A DNA stretch of 64,000 bases from contig NZ_JABEQE010000001.1 of assembly GCF_014174375.1 (NCBI RefSeq), forward strand, positions 310,001 through 374,000. The letters run 5' to 3'. This document shows positions 25,721 through 34,076 of this stretch, one piece after another (the first letter of the stretch is position 1; every line of letters starts with the position of its first letter). Under the pieces are notes generated by a model. It ran no database searches and had not been told where the DNA came from. It saw only the letters and a list, made by a program, of their open reading frames with translations. The translations under genes were made by a program, and so were the position numbers. This DNA is from Gluconacetobacter asukensis (GTDB taxonomy: Bacteria; Pseudomonadota; Alphaproteobacteria; Acetobacterales; Acetobacteraceae).

Positions 25721-27480
25721 TGAACCCAAACCTGCGAGAAGATCATGTGATACAGGTCCGTATAGAAATAATTCCCCAGCCGTGACGATACCAGATCGAT
25801 ATAATTGATGCGAATGGCCGGCGCCGCCGGAGAGTCGCGGGTGATGATCCGCCCCGCCTGCGCCCAGAGTTCCGCCGCCCGCGCCGGATCGGTCTCCTGC
25901 TTGGCCGCATCCATCGCCGCCTGGGCTTCCTTGTTGCAATAGCCGGCGATGTTGATCGAATTGTCGGTACCGGGATGAAAATTCTCGCACCCGAACAGAT
26001 CGTCCAGAAAGTTCGAGGCCGACGGGTAGTCCGCAAACCAGTCACTCAGGCTGATCTGCACATGGTTCGACGTGTTCTGGATATATCCAAGCTGCACCGC
26101 ATGCGACAGCGGCTTGACGCTGGCGTCATAGCCGATGGCCTGCAGCATGTTGCGCAGCCACACCCCCATGCTCATCTCGACGGCGGTATTCTGCACCACC
26201 ACCGTCACCTTCTGCCCGGCGGTGCCGCTGGCGGCCACCAGCCGGCGCGCACCTTCCAGATCCGCCCCGCGCCATGACGGCGCCGGGTGGTCCGGGTCCG
26301 CCCCGACCGTATGGGCGCACTCGTCCAGCGCGCCGGGAATGCCCGGCGGCACGATGGTGCAGAGCGGCCCCGCCACGGCGGCCCCGCCATACAGAATGGT
26401 CATCGCGCGCCGGTCCAGCGCCCGGTTCACCGCCTGCCGCGCCATGCGGTTGTTGAAGGGCGGAATATTCACGTTCATCGGCACGTAATAGAAGCCGTAG
26501 AGCGACCGGAGATGGACCTGCCTGGTATGGCGCGCACCCAGTTCGCCCAGCCGGTCCAGCGGCTTCATGTCGAACATCCAGTCATACTGCCCGTTTTCCA
26601 CCGCCGTCACCGCCGCTTCGTCCGGCAGGCCGAAATCGTAGCGGATATGATCGGCATAGCCGTCGGGCTGCGCGTCGGCGCTCCAGACATGGAAGAACGG
26701 ATTGCGCTCCAGCACCGCGCCCCGGTCCGGATCGTAGCTGACGAACCGGTAAGGCCCTGTGGTCGGCGCCGGCACATTGCCCAGATCATGGTCAGGCATG
26801 GCCGCCGGCAGGATCGAGGCATGCGGAAAGGCGAGCTTCTGCGGGAATTCGGCATCCGGCTGGCTCAGGTGAAAGACGACGGCCCGCGTCGCCGGATCAA
26901 CCTCCAGCCCACCCGACAGCGTGCAATGGGCCGGATCGCGCAGGCAGGCATCGGCCCCGACGATGGCCCCGTAGAACGACCCCGCCGTAGGGCTGCCGAC
27001 CCGGAACAGCCGCCGGATCGAGGCCGCGACATCCGCCACCGTGACCTCCTGCCCGGTCGAGAACCGCACCCCCTGCCGCAGCGTGAAACGCCAGGTCCGC
27101 CCGCCATCCTCGGGCTGCGGCACGGTTTCGGCCAGGTCGGGCACCACCTCGTCGCTGGTGCGGTCGTCCGCCTTGCGGAAATTCAGCAGCCCGTCATACA
27201 GGACCGTGAAAAGCTGGGCATATTCCGAAGTATAATTGATCTGCGGGTCCAGCGTCCCGCCCGAGGACGATGCCGTCAGCCGCAGCATCCCCCCGCGATG
27301 CGGGCTGCCCAGCGTCTGCCCGTCCCCCACCGGCCGGGCGCTGCCCGGCGGCGCGGAATCCTGTGCGCGGGCAGCGTAGCCGGGCACAGCCGCCAACACC
27401 GCCAATACTCCGGCAAGCAGAAGAGGCCGGCTCAGAGCCAGTCTGGAAAGCCGCGCTGGCGAGCGAAAGCGGCTCCCCAC
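25717..27480 (-). CDS. periplasmic peptide-binding protein (SBP family 5), first of two
   Basis: 587-residue SBP family 5 protein with a signal peptide (LLLAGVLAVLAAVPGYAARAQ), the opening RGGMLRLTASSSGGTLDPQ, WRFTLRQGVRFSTGQ and ENGQYDWMFDM blocks. It delivers peptides or a similar ligand to the permeases encoded downstream. The GTG start follows directly on the TAG stop of the SCO1-like gene. About the first 45 codons of the reading frame lie in a region resembling a worn repeat fragment (27430-27475), which may have altered the N-terminus. Confidence 0.9.
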   Translation of the reverse strand: MGSRFRSPARLSRLALSRPLLLAGVLAVLAAVPGYAARAQDSAPPGSARPVGDGQTLGSPHRGGMLRLTASSSGGTLDPQINYTSEYAQLFTVLYDGLLNFRKADDRTSDEVVPDLAETVPQPEDGGRTWRFTLRQGVRFSTGQEVTVADVAASIRRLFRVGSPTAGSFYGAIVGADACLRDPAHCTLSGGLEVDPATRAVVFHLSQPDAEFPQKLAFPHASILPAAMPDHDLGNVPAPTTGPYRFVSYDPDRGAVLERNPFFHVWSADAQPDGYADHIRYDFGLPDEAAVTAVENGQYDWMFDMKPLDRLGELGARHTRQVHLRSLYGFYYVPMNVNIPPFNNRMARQAVNRALDRRAMTILYGGAAVAGPLCTIVPPGIPGALDECAHTVGADPDHPAPSWRGADLEGARRLVAASGTAGQKVTVVVQNTAVEMSMGVWLRNMLQAIGYDASVKPLSHAVQLGYIQNTSNHVQISLSDWFADYPSASNFLDDLFGCENFHPGTDNSINIAGYCNKEAQAAMDAAKQETDPARAAELWAQAGRIITRDSPAAPAIRINYIDLVSSRLGNYFYTDLYHMIFSQVWVQ

Positions 27481-28092
27481 CTATTGCGCCGCCATGAGAC
27501 CATTCAGACGATCGGCCATCTCCTGGGCCGAGGCATCGGACTGGATCGTCCCGGCATAACGCCCTTCGGGCGACATGATGACGATGCGCGGCGACGGCTC
27601 CATGCTGTAATCGCCATCCTTGCCCTCATGGCGCACATAGGGCGCATGATATTCGGCGGTGACGGCCTTGAGCATGGTCGGCGCACCGGTCATGGCGAAG
27701 ATGCGCGGCCCGAACCGCAGCGTATAGGCCCGCATCGCCTCGGCGGTGTCACGCATCGGATCCAGCGAGATGAACAGCGGCGCCACAAACCGGTGGCGCG
27801 GCCCCAGCAGGTCCATCGCGCCCGCCATCGCCCGCAGCGTCGCGCCGCATTGTTCGTCGGGGCAGTGCGTGTAGCCGAAATAGACCAGCATCCAGCGGCC
27901 CCGGAAATTACTGTCCGACACCTCGCCCTCGGCCGCGCTGACCAGCCGGAACGACCCGCCGATCTCGTTGCCATGGGTGGACAGCAGCGGCCCCGCGCGA
28001 TCCATCGCCCAATAGCCCGCATAGCCCCCCGCGGCCGAAAGCACGGCGATGACCGCCCCGATCGCCAACCGGCGCTTGTCCCGTTCCTGCAT
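27481..28092 (-). CDS. SCO1/SenC-like thioredoxin-fold protein with altered metal site
   Basis: 203-residue membrane-anchored protein (helix LAIGAVIAVLSAAGGYAGYWA) with a SCO1/SenC fold: FRGRWMLVYFGYTHCPDEQC, then LFISLDPMRDTAEAMRAY. In normal SCO proteins the copper site is CxxxC plus a downstream His (VDHS region). Here the cysteines are C77 and C82, spaced by four residues, and the segment expected to hold the His reads DYSMEPSP. Copper-chaperone function for cytochrome oxidase is therefore doubtful; a redox role is possible. Start overlaps the polA stop (TGATG) and its stop abuts the binding-protein gene, so it is embedded in that transcript. Confidence 0.85.
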   Translation of the reverse strand: MQERDKRRLAIGAVIAVLSAAGGYAGYWAMDRAGPLLSTHGNEIGGSFRLVSAAEGEVSDSNFRGRWMLVYFGYTHCPDEQCGATLRAMAGAMDLLGPRHRFVAPLFISLDPMRDTAEAMRAYTLRFGPRIFAMTGAPTMLKAVTAEYHAPYVRHEGKDGDYSMEPSPRIVIMSPEGRYAGTIQSDASAQEMADRLNGLMAAQ

Positions 28093-30914
28093 CAATGTGC
28101 GTCCGCCCAGTTCATTCCGGTCCCGGTCTCCACCACCAGCTTCACCGAAAGATCGGCGGCGGATTCCATCACCTGTTTCACGAGTGCCGACAGGTCGCCC
28201 TCCTGGCCCTGCCGTACCTCGAACACAAGTTCGTCATGGACCTGAAGCAGCAGCCGTCCGTCAAGCCCGGCATCGGCCAGCGCATGCGGCAGGCGCACCA
28301 TCGCGCGCTTGATGATGTCGGCCGCCCCGCCCTGCAACGGCGCGTTGATCGCCTGCCGCTCGGCATAGGACCGCCGGGCCGCATTGCGGTCGCCGATGCC
28401 CGGCACCCAGCAGCGCCGGCCGAACGGGGTGGTGACGTAACCGTTCGCCTTCGCCTCTTCCTTCATCCGGTCCATAAAGTCGCGGATTTCCGGATAGCGG
28501 GCGAAATAGGCATCGATATACGACCGCGCCTCGCCCGGCGGGATGCCAAGCTGCCGCCCCAGCCCGAAGGCGCTGATCCCGTAGATGATGCCGAAATTGA
28601 TCGCCTTGGCCCGCCTGCGCGTCAGCGGGTCCATGCCCTCGATCGGCAGGCCGAACACTTCGGACGCCGTGCGGGCGTGAATATCCTGCCCCAGCGCAAA
28701 GGCCTCGCGCAGGGCGGGAATATTCGCCACATGGGCCAGCAGCCGCAATTCGATCTGCGAATAATCCGCCGACAGCAGCACATAGCCCGGCGCCGCGACA
28801 AAGGCGCGGCGGATGCGCCCCCCTTCCTCGGTGCGGATGGGGATATTCTGCAGATTCGGCTCGTTGGAGGAGAGGCGGCCGGTCGAGGTGATAGCCATCT
28901 GGAACGACGTATGCACCCGCTCCGTCCCCGGATCGGCCTGGCCCACCAGCGCATCGGCATAGGTCGATTTCAGCTTGGCCAGTTGCCGCCAGGCGAGAAT
29001 GCGCCCCGGCAGTTCATGCCCCTGGTCCGCCAGATCCTGCAATACGGAGGAATCGGTGCCCCAGGCGCCCGATTTCATCCGCTTGCCGCCGGCCAGCCCC
29101 ATTTCGTCGAACAGGATCTCACCCAGTTGCTTGGGCGAGCCGACATTGAACGACCGGCCGGCCAGACGATGGATCTCCACCTCCATCTCGCCCATGCGCG
29201 CCGCAAAATCGGCCGACAGGCGCCGCAGTTCGGTCACGTCGACCGCGATCCCGGCCCGCTCCATGTCGGCCAGCACGGCCACCAGCGGCCGCTCCAGCTC
29301 CTCATACAGCGCCAGCGCCCGGTTAGGCCGCAGGGTCGGATGCAGCACCAGCCACAGCCGCAGCGTCACATCCGTATCTTCGGCCGCATAGGCCGTGGCC
29401 CGCGCCACATCGACCCGCGCGAACGGAATGCGGTTGCGCCCGGTACCCGTCACCTCGTCATAGGAAATCGGCGTATGGCCCAGATACAGCCGCGACAATT
29501 CGTCCATGCCCTGCCCGTGCCGCCCGGCATACTGGGCATAGGAAATCAACATGGTGTCGTCGATCGGCGTCGGCTGTGGCGCTCCGGCGCGGGTCAGCAC
29601 CAGCAGGTCGAACTTGGCATTCTGGAAGATCTTCAGCACCGACGGGTCGATAAACAGCGGCCCCAGGATCTCCAGCGCGGTGGCCACCGGCATCTGGACG
29701 CCAACGGGGTCCTCTTCCACACCCTCCTCGGGCAGAAGCTGCGCCTGTGCCGGCGCGCCCTCATGCGCCAGCGGAATATAGCAGGACCGCCCCGGCGCCA
29801 CCGCCAGCGAAATCCCGACCAGCCCGGCATGCAGCGGGTCCAGCCCATCGGTCTCGGTATCGACGGCGCAGAAGCCCACCCGGCGCGCCTCCGCGACCCA
29901 GGCTTCCAGCGCCTCGGCCGTGCGCACGGTCTCATAGGGGCCGAAAGCCGCGCGATCAGGCGCCACCGGCGCCGCGGCCGGCGCCGCGTCCGCACGGGCG
30001 ACGGCCGGAGACGGAGCATGGCTGGCCACACCGACCGCCGCCGCCGTTTCCTTCAGCCCCATCCGATGCACCAGCGAGCGGAAACCCATCCGCGTCAGCC
30101 AGGCACCCAGCTGCGCCTCATCCGGCGCACGGCAGACCAGTTCCTCCAGCGCCACCGGGCACGGCGCATCCTCGCGCAGCGTCACCAGTTCGCGCGACAG
30201 GCGCGCACGCTCGGCATGCTCGATCAGATTGTCGCGCCGCTTCGAGGCCTTCATCGTGGGCGCGCCCTCCAGGATCGCGTCCAGCGACCCGTATTCCGCG
30301 ATCAGCGCCGATGCCGTCTTGGGCCCGATCCCCGGCACGCCCGGCACATTGTCCACCGAATCGCCGATCAGCGCCTGCACGTCGATCACCTTGTCGGGTG
30401 TCACGCCGAATTTCGCCTCGACCTCCGCCGGCCCGATGGGCTTCTGGCGGATCGGGTCCTGCATCTCCACGCCCGGACGGATCAGCTGCATCAGGTCCTT
30501 GTCGGACGAAACGATGGTGCAGCGTCCACCCGCATCGGTCACACGGCGGGCATAGGCCGCAATCAGATCGTCGGCCTCCCACCCCGCTTCCTCGATCCCC
30601 GGCACCCCGAAGGCCGAGGTGGCGTCGCGCACCAGGGCGAATTGCGGGCGCAGATCCTCGGGCGGCTCGGGCCGGTGGGCCTTGTACTGGTCATAGAGTT
30701 CGTTGCGGAAAGTCAGCCGCCCCGCATCGAAAATGACCGCCAGATGCGTGCCCACATGGTCGCGCAGCAGGCGCGCCAGCATGTTGGTAAAGCCGAAGAC
30801 GGCATTGACCGGCGTCCCGTCGGGCGCGGTCATCGGCGGCAGGGCATGGAAGGCACGGAAGATGAACCCCGATCCGTCAACGAGGATCAGGTGAATCGGG
30901 GCGTCGCTGGACAT
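28092..30914 (-). CDS. polA: DNA polymerase I
   Basis: 940-residue repair/replication polymerase. The 5'-3' exonuclease domain is at the N-terminus (LVDGSGFIFRAFHALP; SVDNVPGVPGIGPKTAS). The 3'-5' proofreading domain looks active (FCAVDTETDGLDPL with the DxE pair). The polymerase domain has LLSADYSQIELRLLAH, RRAKAINFGIIYGIS and LLQVHDELVFEV. Length is normal. Start at MSSDAPIHL (30914); the open frame extends 35 codons further but overlaps the zinc-finger gene. Twelve bp separate it from that gene. Confidence 0.97.
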   Translation of the reverse strand: MSSDAPIHLILVDGSGFIFRAFHALPPMTAPDGTPVNAVFGFTNMLARLLRDHVGTHLAVIFDAGRLTFRNELYDQYKAHRPEPPEDLRPQFALVRDATSAFGVPGIEEAGWEADDLIAAYARRVTDAGGRCTIVSSDKDLMQLIRPGVEMQDPIRQKPIGPAEVEAKFGVTPDKVIDVQALIGDSVDNVPGVPGIGPKTASALIAEYGSLDAILEGAPTMKASKRRDNLIEHAERARLSRELVTLREDAPCPVALEELVCRAPDEAQLGAWLTRMGFRSLVHRMGLKETAAAVGVASHAPSPAVARADAAPAAAPVAPDRAAFGPYETVRTAEALEAWVAEARRVGFCAVDTETDGLDPLHAGLVGISLAVAPGRSCYIPLAHEGAPAQAQLLPEEGVEEDPVGVQMPVATALEILGPLFIDPSVLKIFQNAKFDLLVLTRAGAPQPTPIDDTMLISYAQYAGRHGQGMDELSRLYLGHTPISYDEVTGTGRNRIPFARVDVARATAYAAEDTDVTLRLWLVLHPTLRPNRALALYEELERPLVAVLADMERAGIAVDVTELRRLSADFAARMGEMEVEIHRLAGRSFNVGSPKQLGEILFDEMGLAGGKRMKSGAWGTDSSVLQDLADQGHELPGRILAWRQLAKLKSTYADALVGQADPGTERVHTSFQMAITSTGRLSSNEPNLQNIPIRTEEGGRIRRAFVAAPGYVLLSADYSQIELRLLAHVANIPALREAFALGQDIHARTASEVFGLPIEGMDPLTRRRAKAINFGIIYGISAFGLGRQLGIPPGEARSYIDAYFARYPEIRDFMDRMKEEAKANGYVTTPFGRRCWVPGIGDRNAARRSYAERQAINAPLQGGAADIIKRAMVRLPHALADAGLDGRLLLQVHDELVFEVRQGQEGDLSALVKQVMESAADLSVKLVVETGTGMNWADAH

Positions 30915-30925
30915 GGGAGGTCTGA

Positions 30926-31156
30926 TCAGTGCGCGCTGTCTTCCCCGGCATCGGGACTCAGCACGAACAGGCGCGAGCAATAGGGGCAGAAGGTCTGGTG
31001 TCCTGCGATGCGCAGCCACACGCGCGGATGGCCCAGCGCCCCCAGCCCGCCGTCGCAGGACAGGACCCGCGACTGCACGATCACCGTCTCGACATGGCCG
31101 AGGCGCGGATGGGGGACCGGATCGCCGGATTGGGCCGGAAGGGTCTGGACCTGCAT
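30926..31156 (-). CDS. zf-CHCC zinc-finger protein
   Basis: 76-residue protein with the pattern SCDG...GHPRVWLRIAGHQTFCPYCSRLFVL, i.e. Cys, then HPRV, then CPYC, as in the zf-CHCC family related to the NDUFS6 subunit of complex I. The family binds zinc; the bacterial role is not settled. It precedes polA by 12 bp on the same strand and probably starts that transcript. Confidence 0.88.
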   Translation of the reverse strand: MQVQTLPAQSGDPVPHPRLGHVETVIVQSRVLSCDGGLGALGHPRVWLRIAGHQTFCPYCSRLFVLSPDAGEDSAH

Positions 31157-31214
31157 ATGTTCGCTCCGCCTCGTGATGATGGCCCTGTCGGCCGGTGGTC
31201 AGGATGGATGGGGG

Positions 31215-32297
31215 ATGATACGCAGGATCACCGTGCTTTCAAACCTCCGCCTGTCACGCCTGCGCTATCTGGCCCCGCTCCTGCTGCTGGCCGGATGCAC
31301 GATGCAGGACCCGCCGCCCCCACACCCGCCCGCCGCCTGGGCGGCGGATGGCCGTCTGGTGCCACCCGACACGATCCTGCGCCTGCCCGACGGCACCGGG
31401 GTCCCCACCCGAATCTGGCCCGCACGCGGGCAGGTCCGGGCCGTCATGCTGGCACTGCATGGATTCGACGACAGCCGCGAGGCGTGGGAATTCGCCGCCC
31501 CCACCCTGGCCGCCCAGGGCATCACCCTCTACGCCCCCGACCTGCGCGGCTTCGGCGGCATGAAGGATCGCGGCCAGTGGGCCGGTACCGACCGCATGGT
31601 GGCCGATGCACGCGACGAGGCCCTGATCATCGCAAGCCGCCACCCCGGCGTGCCGCTCTATCTGCTGGGCGAGAGCATGGGCGGGGCGGTCCTCACCTGC
31701 CTGATGGCCCGCCCCGACGCGCCGCCGGTCGCCGGCACCATCCTGCTGGCCCCCGCGGTCTGGAAACTGGGGGTCGGCCCCGAAACCGTGCTGCGCCTGC
31801 TGGCCGCCACGGCGCCCGACTGGCGCCTGACAGGCCACGAACTGCCGGTCCACGTCGTCGCGGGCGACGACATGACGGCAATGCGCCGCCTCTATTTCGA
31901 CCCGCTGACCCTGCATGCCACCCGCATGCAAGCCGTCGCCGGCCTGGCCGCCCTGATGCGCCAGGCCGCCGACGCCGCCCCGCGTCTGCGGGGCCCCGCC
32001 CTGGTGATCTATGGCGGCCACGACCAGCTCGTCCCCCCGTCCGCCATGGCCACCCTGTGGCGCTACCTGCCCACCGACGTGCGGCGCGACTACATCCCGC
32101 AGGGCTATCACCTGCTGCTGCGCGGCCGCAGCCGGCAGGCCACGATCGCCGACATCGCGCAATGGATCACCGACCCCAACCGCCCCCTGCCCTCGGGCGG
32201 CGATATCGCCGCCGCCGTGTGGCAAGCCCTTCCCCCGGATGGCAGCGACACCCCACCCCCCATCCTGGCCCCATTGGACAACCTGCCCGGCAAATAA
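31215..32297 (+). CDS. lipoprotein alpha/beta hydrolase (monoacylglycerol-lipase-like)
   Basis: 360 residues with a lipoprotein signal peptide ending in LLLLAGC (cysteine near residue 27). The serine-hydrolase fold follows: LALHGFDDSREAWE oxyanion region, GESMGG nucleophile elbow, YGGHDQLVPP acid loop, and GYHLLL with the catalytic His. This matches Hydrolase_4 / monoacylglycerol-lipase-like enzymes. It would sit on the periplasmic face of a membrane. It is distinct from the hydrolase at 13781, which has a GASTG elbow. Confidence 0.9.
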   Translation: MIRRITVLSNLRLSRLRYLAPLLLLAGCTMQDPPPPHPPAAWAADGRLVPPDTILRLPDGTGVPTRIWPARGQVRAVMLALHGFDDSREAWEFAAPTLAAQGITLYAPDLRGFGGMKDRGQWAGTDRMVADARDEALIIASRHPGVPLYLLGESMGGAVLTCLMARPDAPPVAGTILLAPAVWKLGVGPETVLRLLAATAPDWRLTGHELPVHVVAGDDMTAMRRLYFDPLTLHATRMQAVAGLAALMRQAADAAPRLRGPALVIYGGHDQLVPPSAMATLWRYLPTDVRRDYIPQGYHLLLRGRSRQATIADIAQWITDPNRPLPSGGDIAAAVWQALPPDGSDTPPPILAPLDNLPGK

Positions 32298-32349
32298 TTG
32301 CCCGACAGGGCTGGCGCCCCGAAACGGTTCGAGGTATGGAGGCGTCACT

Positions 32350-32426
32350 GGACTCGTAGCTCAGCTGGATAGAGCGTCGCCCTCCGAAGGCGAAGGTCGA
32401 AGGTTCGAATCCTTTCGAGTCCGCCA
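32350..32426 (+). tRNA. tRNA-Arg (anticodon CCG), CCA encoded
   Basis: 77 bases. The acceptor stem GGACTCG pairs with CGAGTCC, followed by G and CCA. D arm GCTCAGCTGGATAGAGC, anticodon loop CTCCGAA with anticodon CCG, and T arm with GGTTCGAATCC are all standard. A 15-bp copy of its 3' end lies at 35358-35372. Confidence 0.96.
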
Positions 32427-32429
32427 TTC
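32415..32429 (+). repeat. attachment-site-like direct repeat, left copy (tRNA-Arg 3' end)
   Basis: TCGAGTCCGCCATTC spans the last 12 bases of the tRNA gene and 3 bases beyond. An identical 15-mer is at 35358-35372, and both are followed within about 10 bases by AAAATTG. Confidence 0.7.
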
Positions 32430-32449
32430 CTCGGGAAAATTGTTGTATT

Positions 32450-32759
32450 TCAACCTTGTATTTTCAGGTGTGACACTTTTTCCAGAAGGTTTGACACTTT
32501 CACCCAGCATTGACATTGGGATTTCAGGAGCCATTCAGTTGATGTGCCCAGGACTCGAGCGAGCGCATCAAGTCGCTCCTGTTTCGGGGGCCGCACGACC
32601 GGATTCGTATTGTATGATCGCATTGCCGGTCACCTCGATCGCACGACCAAGCTCGCCGGTCGTGAGGCCCATGATCTCGCGCTTGGAGCGTATCCGCGCT
32701 CCCAAAGCGTGAGCTATCTCGCTGCGCGCGCGGCGCCGGATTTCTGTGGCCTCGGTCAT
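32450..32759 (-). pseudogene. frameshifted XRE-family helix-turn-helix regulator
   Basis: The N-terminal 62 codons encode GARIRSKREIMGLTTGELGR and an HTH ending QYESGRAAPETG, then a stop. One frame over, the next bases read ERLDALARVLGTSTEWLL, the usual continuation of XRE regulators, before a short tail ending at 32450. A single extra G (ACAGGAG where ACAGAG is expected, near 32578-32582) breaks the frame. The gene would be about 100 codons if intact. It lies just inside the left edge of the island. Confidence 0.75.
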
Positions 32760-32961
32760 TCGCTATTGTTGCGGAGGAGCCATGGCCCGTAAAGCGGCCA
32801 CCCGGTCTTAACCGCCCGCTGCCTTTTCCTGATTGGCCCGCCGGTCTGCAACCGGCATGTCCCACGATTCACAGCCTCAACCGACGCACCCGGGCCCGCA
32901 CAGATCATCGTTGAGATAGGCGATCAGATAGGGCCAGCGGCCGCCCCAACAAAAGACGCCG

Positions 32962-33213
32962 TTAGATCCCTAATTTCCTCAGCTCTTCTATCTGCCTCTG
33001 CAGTTGATCGATCCGCTTGCGCCGCAACTCAATCGCTTTGCCTGCAGCATCCTCGGCCGAGCGAAATGCCTCGCGGCCGAAGAGGAAGGTTTTACGCCCA
33101 TCGCAGACCCACAGGCGGTGAACATATAAACGCGTGCCGGGACGGCAGGGCGCGATTTCAGTCCAGCCCTTGGCGGCCATCATGTCAGGTCGATAAAATC
33201 TTTCACTAGGCAT
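32962..33213 (-). CDS. hypothetical 83-residue protein, C-terminal coiled coil
   Basis: Begins MPSERFYRPDMMAAKGWTEI; the middle (RLYVHRLWVCDGRKTFLFGREAF) looks like beta strands and the last 30 residues (IELRRKRIDQLQRQIEELRKLG) form a probable coiled coil. No family recognised. It is divergent from luxR. The DNA between it and the XRE pseudogene (32760-32961) contains another short protein-like fragment on the same strand (GRWPYLIAYLNDD), so this part of the island holds debris. Confidence 0.55.
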   Translation of the reverse strand: MPSERFYRPDMMAAKGWTEIAPCRPGTRLYVHRLWVCDGRKTFLFGREAFRSAEDAAGKAIELRRKRIDQLQRQIEELRKLGI

Positions 33214-33265
33214 CGCGTGGCTCTAACCTTGTGGGGACCATCCTGCTTGTGCGTATCCGAAAACG

Positions 33266-34003
33266 ATGCCACTTGACAATGGAGGCATGCAGCGGACGAA
33301 TCAAATGATAGATATTGTCAATGCATCTGATTATATGGAATCGGTTCGATCAATAGAAGAGTTGGTGACGGTATACCGTCAATTACTGAGCAATCTGAGT
33401 GATCTATATTTCGCATTGGGCCGTTTCGATCGATTCCAGAAGCGGGAACATGAAATAATCGACGTAAATTATCCGAAAGAATGGGTCTCCTATTACACGG
33501 ACCGTAAGTATATACTCGAGGACCCTACTGTTTCTCAATCAGCACAAACTCAAACCCCATATCTCTGGCAGGAATTCCGTGATCTCCGACCGTCACAGCG
33601 GGTCATATTCTCGGATTTGTCAGATTTCGGTGTGCAGGACGGCTACACGATTCCGCTCCATGCCCCTGACGGCATGACGTTTGTCGCCAGCTTTGCCTTC
33701 CGACGCCCGGTTGTATCGGCTGCTGATCGCCTAGCCATCACGGCGCTGACCACGCAATTTTACTTCCGCTACAAGCGGTTGTTAAATCCGCCATCGTCAA
33801 GAGAGAATGTACTGTCTGAACGTGAAGGCGAATGCCTTTGCTGGGCAGCGCGAGGAAAAAGCTCATGGGAGACTGGCGTGATTCTCGGTATTACCGAGAA
33901 CACCGTGAATTTCCACATCAAGAATGCACTTGGTAAATTGCAGAGCAATAACCGAATAGAAGGTGTCGTCCGGGCAATATGCCTCGGTCTGATTTCGCCG
34001 TAA
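33266..34003 (+). CDS. LuxR-family quorum-sensing regulator (GinR-like)
   Basis: 245-residue acyl-homoserine-lactone receptor and transcription factor. The N-terminal autoinducer domain keeps all six hallmark residues (W73, Y77, D86, P87, W101, G126 from the first ATG). The C-terminal HTH contains LSEREGECLCWAARGKSSWETG and TENTVNFHIKNALGKL, with the expected Glu, Leu and Gly. It is paired with luxI 73 bp downstream. The start is uncertain: ATG at 33266, 33287 or 33305; a GGAGG at 33281-33285 would best serve a start not too far after it. Codon use is A+T-richer than the flanking chromosome. Confidence 0.93.
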   Translation: MPLDNGGMQRTNQMIDIVNASDYMESVRSIEELVTVYRQLLSNLSDLYFALGRFDRFQKREHEIIDVNYPKEWVSYYTDRKYILEDPTVSQSAQTQTPYLWQEFRDLRPSQRVIFSDLSDFGVQDGYTIPLHAPDGMTFVASFAFRRPVVSAADRLAITALTTQFYFRYKRLLNPPSSRENVLSEREGECLCWAARGKSSWETGVILGITENTVNFHIKNALGKLQSNNRIEGVVRAICLGLISP

Positions 34004-34023
34004 ACCTACCAGATCTAGTAGCT
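34004..34023. promoter_or_regulatory. candidate lux box upstream of luxI
   Basis: ACCTACCAGATCTAGTAGCT starts at the base after the luxR stop and lies 54 bp before the luxI ATG. It is an imperfect 20-bp dyad (16 of 20 positions symmetrical) centred on GATC and begins ACCT like the Vibrio lux box. It would make luxI and the downstream ORFs LuxR-controlled. Confidence 0.6.
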
Positions 34024-34076
34024 TCCAAATCTCACGAAATCAAAATACTTCACAAATATTCCGTGGAGTATTTCCA

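Noticed and set aside
26287-28245. 652-codon plus-strand frame across the SCO1-like and binding-protein genes
   Set aside because: Crosses three real minus-strand genes and has no protein-like features.
28095-30983. 962-codon open frame on the plus strand opposite polA
   Set aside because: It is the antisense of an intact DNA polymerase I gene; high GC content at third positions keeps the opposite frame open. The protein is His/Arg/Gln-rich without any family motif.
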